From assembly GCF_947499265.1 (NCBI RefSeq), contig NZ_CANMNK010000003.1, positions 248,001 to 312,000 on the forward strand: a DNA stretch of 64,000 nt. Reading direction: 5' to 3'. Positions 1-8,106 of the stretch are shown one piece after another; position 1 is the stretch's first letter; the number at the start of each line of letters is the position of its first letter. The stretch comes from an uncultured Roseobacter sp. GTDB taxonomy: Bacteria; Pseudomonadota; Alphaproteobacteria; Rhodobacterales; Rhodobacteraceae. The notes beneath the pieces are model-generated. The model was not told the origin of the DNA and made no database searches. It was given only the letters and a program-made list of their open reading frames with translations. The position numbers and the translations under genes were made by a program.

Positions 1-1337
1 TGCTGGTGGGCACCTCCGCCATCGGGCTTGAGGATTTTCGCGCCACGCCTCTGGGAGTGGCGATGGCCGGGGTTGAGATCCACGCACAAGTCCTTGAAAA
101 CATTATGGCCAAAACGCTATTGCTGCGGCCCAATTACACGATTGCAATTGAGCTTGTGACCACGCTGGTGCTCTGCGGTCTGGTCATCCTCTTTGCACCC
201 AGGCTGTCCGCACGCTTGCTGATTTCATCTTCATTTGTGCTGCTGGCAGGATACGTCGGCACCTCCTACTACCTGTTCTACGACAAGCGCATCCTGCTCG
301 ACGCGTCATTTCCGGTGATCGCCACCGCGACAGCGGTAATGTTGATTTCCACGGTCAATTACCTGCGCGAAGAACGCCAGCGCCGTGAAATTCGCAGCGC
401 CTTTGGCCAGTATGTCTCGCGGGATCTTGTCGACCAGCTGAGCCGCAATCAGGGCAAGCTGACCTTGGGGGGCGAATCCCGGCAACTGACCCTGCTTTTC
501 AGCGACGTGCGTGGTTTTACCGCCATCGCCGAAGAGTTCCGCGACGACCCCGAGGCGCTGACGCTGCTGATGAATAAGTTTCTGACCATCCTGTCCCGCG
601 CGATCATGGAACAGAAGGGCACCATCGATAAGTTCATGGGCGACGCGGTGATGGCGTTCTGGAACGCACCGCTGGACAACGACGACCACGCGCGCGCGAC
701 CTGTCGCGCCGCCCTCAAGATGATTGCGGATGTGGACAAGTTCAACAAAGAGCGTTTGCGGGAACAGAAACGCAAACGCGTGGCGCAGCGGGGCGACAAG
801 CGCAAGCCCTGGACGAAGGTGCACAAAATCAACGTCGGCATCGGGATCAACACCGGTCAATGCGTTGTAGGGAACATGGGCAGTGACACACGGTTCGACT
901 ATACCGCATTGGGCGATCCGGTGAACGTTGCGTCCCGCCTTGAAGGACAGTCGCGGTATTATGGCCTGGCGATTATTCTCGGAAACGCCACCGCCCAGGA
1001 GGTTATGGGCGAGTTCGCAGTCATGGAGCTGGATCGTGTACGGGTGGTTGGCAAAGAGGTGCCCGAGACGATATTCGCGCTTTTGGGGGCCGAAGATCTG
1101 CGCCGAAAACCATCCTTCCAGAAGGTCTTGGTCACCAACGCTGGCATGCTCAGCGCCTACAGAGAGCAGGATTGGGATCGCGCGGAAGCCCTGCTAGAGC
1201 AGTTGACAGTTGATGTGCAGCCGCTTGATCTGCAGCTCAAGACCTATCTGGAGATGTATCGCAGCCGGATCGCGGATTTACGCGTTGGTCCTCCGGGCCC
1301 GGACTGGGATGGTGTCTTTGCCTCCACCAAGAAGTGA
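1..1337 (+). CDS. CHASE2-domain adenylate/guanylate cyclase, 5'-truncated by window edge
   Basis: The reading frame is open at the left edge (it enters as L-V-G-T-S before the GTG at 6), so the true start lies outside. The first about 35 residues resemble the end of a periplasmic CHASE2 sensor domain (GTSAIGL, RATPLGVAMAGVEIHA). Three hydrophobic segments follow at about residues 45-62, 68-90 and 98-118. A class III nucleotide cyclase domain then starts near residue 155, with the metal-binding Asp in LLFSDVRGF and a second Asp in MGDAVMAFW, followed by VGIGINTG and YTALGDPVNVASRLEG. It should make cAMP (or cGMP) at the inner membrane in response to an extracytoplasmic cue. The stop at 1335-1337 abuts the stop of the convergent HlyD gene. 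ATP versus GTP preference cannot be decided by eye. Confidence 0.93.
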   Translation, partial: LVGTSAIGLEDFRATPLGVAMAGVEIHAQVLENIMAKTLLLRPNYTIAIELVTTLVLCGLVILFAPRLSARLLISSSFVLLAGYVGTSYYLFYDKRILLDASFPVIATATAVMLISTVNYLREERQRREIRSAFGQYVSRDLVDQLSRNQGKLTLGGESRQLTLLFSDVRGFTAIAEEFRDDPEALTLLMNKFLTILSRAIMEQKGTIDKFMGDAVMAFWNAPLDNDDHARATCRAALKMIADVDKFNKERLREQKRKRVAQRGDKRKPWTKVHKINVGIGINTGQCVVGNMGSDTRFDYTALGDPVNVASRLEGQSRYYGLAIILGNATAQEVMGEFAVMELDRVRVVGKEVPETIFALLGAEDLRRKPSFQKVLVTNAGMLSAYREQDWDRAEALLEQLTVDVQPLDLQLKTYLEMYRSRIADLRVGPPGPDWDGVFASTKK

Positions 1338-2660
1338 TCAGCGCTCGCGCAACGCCTCGCCCTGGGCCCGCAGGATCGGTTTGGCCAGATAGGACAGCAC
1401 GGTTTTCTCGCCGGTCTGAATGTCCACCGAAGCGATCATGCCCGGGGTGATCGGCAGCGGTTTTTCCTCGGTACCGAGATATGATTTGTCGGTGCGCACG
1501 ATCACGCGGAAAAACTCGGTACCGTCCTCGGTGGCGATGGTGTCCGCGCCGATCCGCACCACCTCTCCTTCCAGCGCCCCATAGATCACGTAGTCATAGG
1601 CGGAGATTTTCACCGAAGCCGGTTCGCCGGTACTGACAAAGGCGATGTCCCGGGGGCCCAGATCCGCCTCGATCAGCAGGCTGTCGTCGATAGGCACAAT
1701 TTCGACCAGCGGCGCGCCCGGCTGCACCACCGCGCCGATGGTGGTGGCGTTGACCCGGTTGATGGTGCCACGTACCGGCGCGCGCAATTGCGCCCGCGTT
1801 ACCCGGTCATTGGCGCTGCGCAGGGTCTCCTGCACCACCGCCAATTCGAGCTGAAGCGTGGCCAGACGTTGCCGAGCGGTCAGCACATAAGCCGAGCGCG
1901 CAGCATCGATCTGGTTTTCCGCCTCGACAATCGCGGCCTGCAGCCTTGGTTCGCTGGCCTTGCTGACCGCGATGTCCCCGGTGAGTTCGGCAAAGCGCGA
2001 CTGCAGGCGCAGCAGTTCGATCTCAGGGACCAGACCGCGGTCAAACATGCCTTGCGTCAGCGCGATCTCGGCGCGAAGTGGTTCAAGGATTGCGTTGGTG
2101 CGGTCGCGCAGCGCCTTGATCTCATCCAACTCACTGCGGCGTTGCAACAACTGCGCCTCCAGCACCTGGATTTCGCGCCGCAACTGATCTTTGCGCGACA
2201 GGAAAACTTCCCGTTCCGCCGCCGTGGCCAGCGGGGTGCGGGCTTCCAAATCCTCTGAAAAACTCACGTCCTGTGCGAAACTTGCCTCCGCCCTCAGCCG
2301 CGCAGACTCCGCCAGGATCGCCGCTTCGCGTTCCAGCAACTGGCCCCGTTCCGCGTCAAACCGCGTGTCGTCGATCTGCATCAACACATCACCCGGCGCC
2401 ACAATGTCCCCTTCGCGCACGGTGATGTCGCGAATGATGCCGCCTTCCAGACTCTGCACCACCTGCACCTGCTGGGACGGGATCACGCGCCCGATGGCGC
2501 GCGCCGTTTCCTCGATCCGGTAGGTCGCGGCCCAGGCCAGAAACGCCGCCAACCCCAAGGCAATGGCCAGCAACAGCCGCCACGGGCCGCGATCACGCAC
2601 CGCCGCCTGCGCGCTGGAAATGCTATTGGCAAATTCATCTTCGATCCGGTTTCCGAACAT
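1338..2660 (-). CDS. HlyD-family type I secretion membrane fusion protein
   Basis: Periplasmic adaptor of 440 residues that bridges an inner-membrane ABC exporter to TolC. It has a short cytoplasmic N-terminus, one membrane segment at about residues 29-47, a biotinyl-lipoyl half-motif (SLEGGIIRDITVREGD), a long coiled-coil hairpin at about 100-290, the second lipoyl half (RAPVRGTINRV), and a beta-barrel C-terminus ending near a conserved TPGMIASVDI stretch. Length is typical for the HlyD/LapC family. It is the last gene of a leftward operon, 3 bp after the ABC gene. No RTX-type substrate gene is in the window, so the exported protein is unknown. Confidence 0.95.
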   Translation of the reverse strand: MFGNRIEDEFANSISSAQAAVRDRGPWRLLLAIALGLAAFLAWAATYRIEETARAIGRVIPSQQVQVVQSLEGGIIRDITVREGDIVAPGDVLMQIDDTRFDAERGQLLEREAAILAESARLRAEASFAQDVSFSEDLEARTPLATAAEREVFLSRKDQLRREIQVLEAQLLQRRSELDEIKALRDRTNAILEPLRAEIALTQGMFDRGLVPEIELLRLQSRFAELTGDIAVSKASEPRLQAAIVEAENQIDAARSAYVLTARQRLATLQLELAVVQETLRSANDRVTRAQLRAPVRGTINRVNATTIGAVVQPGAPLVEIVPIDDSLLIEADLGPRDIAFVSTGEPASVKISAYDYVIYGALEGEVVRIGADTIATEDGTEFFRVIVRTDKSYLGTEEKPLPITPGMIASVDIQTGEKTVLSYLAKPILRAQGEALRER

Positions 2661-2663
2661 GCC

Positions 2664-4853
2664 CTATCCCTTTGCGCGCGCCGCACCCATGGTGCGCAAT
2701 TTGGTCAGGACGTCATCGCGCGGCCCGTCGAGCGCGACACGCCCCTGATCCATCACGATCAGGCGTCGCGCCATCGCCGCCAGAGATTGCCGGTGTGTGC
2801 AGACAATGAGCCCGGTACCGGTGAGGTTCAGTTCCTCCAGACGCGCGATGATCTGGGTCTGCATGCGCTGATCCATCGCGTTGGTCGGCTCATCCAGAAA
2901 CAGAGTCTTGGGCTGCCGCAAAAGCAAGCGCGCCAAGGCCACGCCCTGCCGCTGCCCGCCTGACAACCGCCGTCCCTGCTCGCCAATGAACATATCAAGA
3001 CCCTCCGGCGCCTCGGCCAGAAACTCATCCATCGCCGCGAAATAAAGCGCACGCGCAATGTCCTCATCGCTGGCAGACGGGTTACCGATCATCAGGTTTT
3101 CGCGCAGCGTCCCGGTGAAAAGCTCTGGCGATTGCGGCAGATAGCCGATGCCCCGCCTGAGCTCCGCCGGTTCGTACTGCGTGAGTGCGATCCCATCGAT
3201 CAAGACCGAACCGCTGTCTGGTTGAATGAGCCCTGCCAACAGCTTGCCTGTCGTGGTTTTGCCGGAGCCCACACGCCCCAGAAGCGCCACAGCGTCCCCC
3301 GGCTTGACGTCGAAGCTCAGACGATCCAACGCGGGCTTTTGCGTCTCGGGATAGCTCAGCGTCACCGCATCCACGGTGATAGCGCCCGCACTGACCCGCG
3401 CGTCGCTTTTGACCGCGGGCCCCTGCTCGACCGGCAGCGCCATGAACCGGTTCAGCGCGCCGAGCGATTTGAACGCGTATTGCGCGCGGAAAATCGTCTG
3501 GGCGATGGTGCCCAGGGGCGCCAACACCCGCCCCGCAAGAATGTTGGCCGCGATCAGCCCACCGATGGTAATGACCCCGTCAGAGACCAGAAACACGCCC
3601 CAGACAATGATCAAGACGGACACCAACTGCTGCACCAGCATGGTGCCGTTGGTGGCCACATTCGACCAGAATTTCGTGCGCCCGTTGATCTGCGACGAGG
3701 CGGCCACGGCGGTTTCCCATTCACGTTGCATCAGTGGTTCGGCATTCAGGCTCTTGATTGTCTCGATCCCGGAAAGGGCTTCGACCAGCACCACATGCCG
3801 CTTGGTGGCCATTTGCTGCGCGCGCCCGGCGCTGCGCCCGATGGGCAGCTGTGCGGCGATGGCAATCACCAGCACCACCGGCACCGCAAAAAGCGGCACC
3901 AGCGCAATCGGCCCCACGATGAAAAAGAGCGCGGCCACAAAAATGCCGATAAACATCAGATCAATCAGGGCCACGAAGGTGGCGGAGGCAAAGAATTCGC
4001 GCACCACTTCGAAATCCCGGATGGTGCTGGCGATGCCTGCGGCCCCACCAGGCCGGTTCAGCAGGGTGGTGTCCATCGCCTGTCGGAAAAGCGTGGCAGC
4101 CACCTTGAGATCAACGCGCCGCCCGATGTTTTCCAGAATATTGGCACGCAGTGTCCGCATCACCAGATCCAGCAGCAGCGCAATGCCAACGCCGATGGCG
4201 AGGGTCCAGAGCGTGACATAGGCCAGGTTCGGGATCACCTTGTCATAGACGTTCATCACAAAGAGCGGCAGGGCAAGAGACATCAGGTTAAGCAGCAGCG
4301 CCGCGACCAGAACCTGCGCCCAGTTGCCCCAATTCGCGCGTACAGCGCCCCAGAACCAGTGGGGTTTCTGCGCGCTTTCCTTTGCGGTTGCGGGCGACAG
4401 CATGGCACCTGCCCGGTCATCGCTCCGGGTCACCAGCATGAGGTCAGGACGGATATCCTTGCGCAATTGGCGCAGGGTGATTTCCTGAGACAGCGGCCCT
4501 TCTACGGGGTCGACAATCTGCGCGACCTTGCCCTTGTTGCCAAAGCCCTGGATGACAATCGGGTCCCCCGATTTACGCCATGCGATGAACGGCAGGGCGA
4601 TGGCATCAACAGCCACCGGATCCCGCAGGACCACCCGCGATTTCAATCCGATCGTCTCCAAGGCGCGCGCCAGATGATGCGCGTCTGAAAGGGAGGCGTC
4701 CTGCGGGATGCGCGACCGCGTGGCGGCCTCCGAGAACGGCCTGTCAAAGGCTTCAGCCATCCACTTGATGAGCGCCAACGGGCCGGATGCCGCGTCAGAT
4801 CCCGCCTGCGTCAGCGACACCGCCTCGGAGGCTGTGCCGTCATGGATGCTCAT
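2664..4853 (-). CDS. Type I secretion ABC permease/ATPase with inactive C39-like domain
   Basis: Fused exporter of 729 residues. Residues about 25-150 form a peptidase-C39-like domain without a catalytic Cys, as in LapB/HlyB-type exporters that recognise a C-terminal uncleaved signal. The membrane domain (about 175-460) has six hydrophobic segments. The nucleotide-binding domain carries Walker A (GRVGSGKTTTGK, about 520), the signature LSGGQRQGVALAR, and Walker B TLFLDEPTNAMD. The start overlaps the stop of the TolC gene by ATGA at 4850-4853, implying translational coupling. With the adaptor and TolC it forms a complete tripartite type I secretion system. Confidence 0.95.
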   Translation of the reverse strand: MSIHDGTASEAVSLTQAGSDAASGPLALIKWMAEAFDRPFSEAATRSRIPQDASLSDAHHLARALETIGLKSRVVLRDPVAVDAIALPFIAWRKSGDPIVIQGFGNKGKVAQIVDPVEGPLSQEITLRQLRKDIRPDLMLVTRSDDRAGAMLSPATAKESAQKPHWFWGAVRANWGNWAQVLVAALLLNLMSLALPLFVMNVYDKVIPNLAYVTLWTLAIGVGIALLLDLVMRTLRANILENIGRRVDLKVAATLFRQAMDTTLLNRPGGAAGIASTIRDFEVVREFFASATFVALIDLMFIGIFVAALFFIVGPIALVPLFAVPVVLVIAIAAQLPIGRSAGRAQQMATKRHVVLVEALSGIETIKSLNAEPLMQREWETAVAASSQINGRTKFWSNVATNGTMLVQQLVSVLIIVWGVFLVSDGVITIGGLIAANILAGRVLAPLGTIAQTIFRAQYAFKSLGALNRFMALPVEQGPAVKSDARVSAGAITVDAVTLSYPETQKPALDRLSFDVKPGDAVALLGRVGSGKTTTGKLLAGLIQPDSGSVLIDGIALTQYEPAELRRGIGYLPQSPELFTGTLRENLMIGNPSASDEDIARALYFAAMDEFLAEAPEGLDMFIGEQGRRLSGGQRQGVALARLLLRQPKTLFLDEPTNAMDQRMQTQIIARLEELNLTGTGLIVCTHRQSLAAMARRLIVMDQGRVALDGPRDDVLTKLRTMGAARAKG

Positions 4854-6223
4854 TTCAAAGGCTCGATATTGACGTTGAAAACCGCGGTGGGGTTGTCCTT
4901 GACGCGATCCTGAAACCGCGGCTCCAAGGCCAGATCGCTTTTGGCGAGCCCAAAATGATTGGCCAGCAAACTCTGCGCCGCCAGTGCCCGATAGGTGCTG
5001 AATGCCAGCCCGGCCTGCGCCCCAACCGCCTCGAATTCCACGTTAAACCGCGCGCGTTCCACTTCCAGCAAATCCAGCAGCGAGCGTTTCGCTGCGAGGA
5101 ATTCATCCCCGTAGACCTCAACAATCAATCGATTGATCCGCAGCTGATCACTCAGCTGACGAAACCGGTCGACGTTGGTGCGATAGGTATTCCACGTGCG
5201 GGCCGCCAGCTCACGGACTTCGCGCACCGCAACCGCCAATTCTGACATCGCGCGGCTGTTGCGTTCAGCCAGTGCCTGCCGCTCCGCCTGCCGCCCGCCC
5301 TGATAGACCGTCCAGCGCAGGCCGACGCCAATGGATTCGTCTGTGCGGTTCCCGGACACACCGTTGCGGTTAATGTCGCGCACAACACCCGCGCCAAGTG
5401 TGAGCTGCGGATACCGGTCAGACAATGTGACCTCCGATTGAAAGCGGGTCTGGTCAATCTGCGTCCGGGCAAATTGAACGCGATAACTGTTTTGCTCGGC
5501 GGTGGCCGACAACTGATCCAGCGATTGCGGCGGCTTGGCCAGCGGGATGCTCATATCGCCTGTTGGCGGACGCCCGATTACCCTTTGATATCGGGCATTT
5601 GCATCGCGCAATGAACGTTCCACTTCAAGCTGCGCCAGCCTGGCAGATCTGATGCGATCGTCAATCGTCAGCTCGTCGCTATAGGGGAGCCTGCCGCCCT
5701 GAACCAGCTCTCGGACCCGCGCACCGATCTCTTCGTGCTTGGCCACGTTGCGCTTGGCGACCGCCAAAAGCTGACGGTGCCGGTAAACATCGACATAGGC
5801 TTCGGTCGCATTGAGCGCCATCGTTTCCGAGGCATCAAGCAGACGAAAGATGCTGCCATCGACCCGCGCGGCATTTGCATAGACCAGATTGGCGCGGCGA
5901 AAACCATCGAACAAGACAACCTCTGCCCGGACGCCCAACTGGTTCCGTGACTTGGTGCTGTCGTTGTCAATCACCGACAGTGAATTGGGATCATCAACAC
6001 GCTGATAGCCCGTTTCACCCGAGAGCGTCACACGCGGTTCAAATTCACCGCGGAGCTGAATGAGCTCAAATGCGGAAGCGCGCATTTCTGCTTGTGATGA
6101 TTTAATGACGGGGTTGGTGGTGACGGCAAAGCGCACGGCTTCGGTCAGAGATTCAGCCAATGCGGCATGTGCGAAACAGGCAAAGACCAGCTTGACACAA
6201 AACAGTCTGAACAACCGCTCCAT
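4850..6223 (-). CDS. TolC-family outer membrane protein of the type I secretion operon
   Basis: Outer-membrane efflux channel, about 457 residues. The start chosen is the ATG at 6223, preceded by a purine-rich GGGGAAAG; the reading frame is open 10 codons further, but that extension would precede the signal peptide (MERLFRLFCVKLVFACFAHAALAES, cleavage after ALA). The mature part shows two OEP-type repeats with long helices (LTEAVRFAVTTNPVIKSSQAE at its start, SLLDLLEVERARFNVEFEAV in the second repeat). It is the first gene of the leftward T1SS operon and overlaps the exporter gene by 4 bp. It could also serve other tripartite pumps such as the RND system at 41-45 kb, which has no channel gene of its own. 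Confidence 0.93.
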   Translation of the reverse strand: MERLFRLFCVKLVFACFAHAALAESLTEAVRFAVTTNPVIKSSQAEMRASAFELIQLRGEFEPRVTLSGETGYQRVDDPNSLSVIDNDSTKSRNQLGVRAEVVLFDGFRRANLVYANAARVDGSIFRLLDASETMALNATEAYVDVYRHRQLLAVAKRNVAKHEEIGARVRELVQGGRLPYSDELTIDDRIRSARLAQLEVERSLRDANARYQRVIGRPPTGDMSIPLAKPPQSLDQLSATAEQNSYRVQFARTQIDQTRFQSEVTLSDRYPQLTLGAGVVRDINRNGVSGNRTDESIGVGLRWTVYQGGRQAERQALAERNSRAMSELAVAVREVRELAARTWNTYRTNVDRFRQLSDQLRINRLIVEVYGDEFLAAKRSLLDLLEVERARFNVEFEAVGAQAGLAFSTYRALAAQSLLANHFGLAKSDLALEPRFQDRVKDNPTAVFNVNIEPLK

Positions 6224-6415
6224 ATGTCTTTCCCCCCACAAAAAACCATTCAAATTGATTAAAACCAGTGACCTAACGTTAACGAAGTCCTGTAAAAAGG
6301 CAATCTGTCAACGAAATTGAAGCGATCAAAAGTCGCAGGGCCTACACACTGCGATCCTCTTTCGGAGGCACAAGACCGACCATGAAACCGGCGGGGGCGT
6401 CCCCAGTAAGATCTG

Positions 6416-6811
6416 TCAGGCGCCGCTGCTCATGGAGAGCCAGAGCCAGAGCATACCCACATAGGTCAACTGATGCAGTGCCTGATCCACCCCTGACGCG
6501 CGCCAATAGGCTGCATCCTGCGGTGTCAGGTTGAGACCCGAAGTGTGGCGCCCTTTCCACCAGTCGATGTGGAAATGCACGACCCATTCCATCAATACAA
6601 CCGGGACGATGAACGCCAGCGAGGCGCCAACCACGAAGAAGGCAATCAACGATCCGGCGGCATGTACGCCTGCATGCAGAAAGCGCCCCAGGTGAAGGTA
6701 TTCATCACGCCCGTCGAGCATAATCTTTGTCTGAAGGAAGTAATCCGCCAGCATATGTTTAATCTGAAAAAGGCACAGCAGACCTAAAAGTGCGCCATAA
6801 CTCGTAACCAA
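6416..6811 (-). CDS. DUF3307 small membrane protein
   Basis: About 131 residues with three or four hydrophobic segments (GALLGLLCLFQIKHMLADYFLQT; AAGSLIAFFVVGASLAFIVPVVLMEWVVHFHIDWWKGR; ALHQLTYVGMLWLWL). The H-x-x-A-D-Y-x-L-Q-T and H-x-D-W-x-K signatures fit the DUF3307 family, whose function is unknown. The start is a TTG at 6811 preceded by AGGAAGAAG at good spacing; no upstream ATG is available. It stands alone between the T1SS operon and the agl operon, with a pair of palindromes about 100 bp upstream that may control it. Confidence 0.8.
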   Translation of the reverse strand: MVTSYGALLGLLCLFQIKHMLADYFLQTKIMLDGRDEYLHLGRFLHAGVHAAGSLIAFFVVGASLAFIVPVVLMEWVVHFHIDWWKGRHTSGLNLTPQDAAYWRASGVDQALHQLTYVGMLWLWLSMSSGA

Positions 6812-6907
6812 GACTTCTTCCTTTCACCCCGAACGACGCCAGACTAATGCCTCCCGGGTGGAGGTGTAAATCCAGCTATCCGCCAAAAATTGGCGTAAAA
6901 GGGGCTC

Positions 6908-6938
6908 GTTAACAATTAACGTCAAGTCAACAATTGAC
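6908..6938. promoter_or_regulatory. Paired 13-bp palindromes upstream of DUF3307 gene
   Basis: GTTAACAATTAAC (6908-6920) and GTCAACAATTGAC (6926-6938) are each built as a 5-bp inverted repeat around a CAA spacer and differ in only two positions. Their centres are 18 bp apart. They lie between the end of aglK and the TTG start of the DUF3307 gene, about 100 bp upstream of it on the minus strand. They look like a tandem operator. TTGAC elements inside could also be part of a promoter. No regulator for them is identifiable nearby. Confidence 0.5.
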
Positions 6939-6980
6939 CAACACCACTTCACGATGCGCCTATATTGCGCCCCCGCGTCC

Positions 6981-8081
6981 CTAATCGCGGTACAAAAGCG
7001 AATGCCCGTTGGCAAAGAGATGCAGCTTGGAAGCATCCGCCGTCATTTTCAGTTGGGTACCACGAACGCCGGTGTGAATACCGGGGAGTTTTGCGATAAT
7101 TGCCGCATTTTCGGGACCTGACTTGGCAAAATAAAGCTGGGTGACCTCTCCCAGCGCTTCAGTGATCTCAACCGTTCCGGCAAAAGCGTAGTTCTCGTCG
7201 TCGGTCGTCACCATGTCTTCGGGGCGGATGCCGACGTTTACCTTCATCCCCTTGTCGCTGTCGCGTGTCGGGATATTCGCGGCGATTGCCCCTGCGCCCT
7301 CATCCAGACGCACATGGGTGACCTCACCCGTCTCAACGATTTCGCCAGCCAGCAGGTTCATCGCAGGAGACCCGATGAATTGCGCGACGAATTCGTTTTC
7401 GGGGCGTTCATAAAGCTCCAGCGGCGAGCCCACCTGCGCAATCCCCTTATTGGCCAGCACCACGATGCGGCTGGCCAGGGTCATCGCCTCAACCTGGTCG
7501 TGGGTCACGTAGATCATGGTGGAATTGGGCATGCTTTCCTTCAGCTGCGCAATTTCGATCCGGGTGGCCACACGCAGGGAGGCGTCGAGGTTCGACAGCG
7601 GTTCGTCGAACAGATAAACTTTTGGGTCGCGCACAATCGAGCGGCCAATCGCAACCCGCTGTCGTTGCCCGCCCGAGAGCGCCTTGGGCAAGCGGTCGAG
7701 GTATTCATCCAGTTGCAGGACCTTGGCGGCGCGGCCCACCGCCTCGTCGATCTCCGATGGGGATTTCTTGGCCAGCTTCAAGGCAAAGGCCATGTTGTCG
7801 CGCACGGTCATATGCGGATAAAGCGCGTAGGACTGGAACACCATGGCGATCCCACGTTGCGCGGGCGGCACATCGTTCATCCGGTCGCCATCGATCAGCA
7901 ACTCACCGGCGGTGATCTTCTCCAGCCCCGCAATCATGCGCAGCAAGGTGGATTTGCCACAGCCGGACGGACCCACGAAAACGATCAATTCGCCTGTCGT
8001 GATATCCAAATCAATGTTTTTAAGCACTTCCACGCCGACACCGTAGGATTTCCCCACATCCGTCAATTTCAGATTGGCCAT
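6981..8081 (-). CDS. aglK: Alpha-glucoside ABC transporter ATP-binding protein AglK
   Basis: ATPase of a CUT1 sugar importer, 366 residues: Walker [11 protein letters not shown] (about 38-47), Q-loop FQSYALYPHMTV, signature [14 protein letters not shown], Walker [13 protein letters not shown], switch His in [10 protein letters not shown], and a C-terminal TOBE-type domain (INPEDM-like NVGIRPEDMV). It is the last gene of aglE-F-G-A-K, the same order as in Sinorhizobium meliloti. Similar MalK/UgpC proteins are hard to tell apart, so the name depends on the operon context. Confidence 0.92.
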   Translation of the reverse strand: MANLKLTDVGKSYGVGVEVLKNIDLDITTGELIVFVGPSGCGKSTLLRMIAGLEKITAGELLIDGDRMNDVPPAQRGIAMVFQSYALYPHMTVRDNMAFALKLAKKSPSEIDEAVGRAAKVLQLDEYLDRLPKALSGGQRQRVAIGRSIVRDPKVYLFDEPLSNLDASLRVATRIEIAQLKESMPNSTMIYVTHDQVEAMTLASRIVVLANKGIAQVGSPLELYERPENEFVAQFIGSPAMNLLAGEIVETGEVTHVRLDEGAGAIAANIPTRDSDKGMKVNVGIRPEDMVTTDDENYAFAGTVEITEALGEVTQLYFAKSGPENAAIIAKLPGIHTGVRGTQLKMTADASKLHLFANGHSLLYRD

Positions 8082-8106
8082 GTCCTTGTCCCTCCCAAGA
8101 CGCGGG

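Noticed and set aside
3132-4688. 518-codon open frame antisense to the T1SS ABC gene
   Set aside because: Composition (His/Arg/Gln-rich, no domain) and perfect overlap with a well-supported gene show it is a GC-rich shadow. The same applies to other long antisense frames, e.g. 14815-16356, 18770-20263, 48890-50395 and 55075-56652.
6342-6415. Possible C-terminal extension of DUF3307 protein in another frame (TGDAPAGFMVGLVPPKEDRSV)
   Set aside because: The family is normally about this length without the extension, and no frameshift-prone tract joins the two frames.
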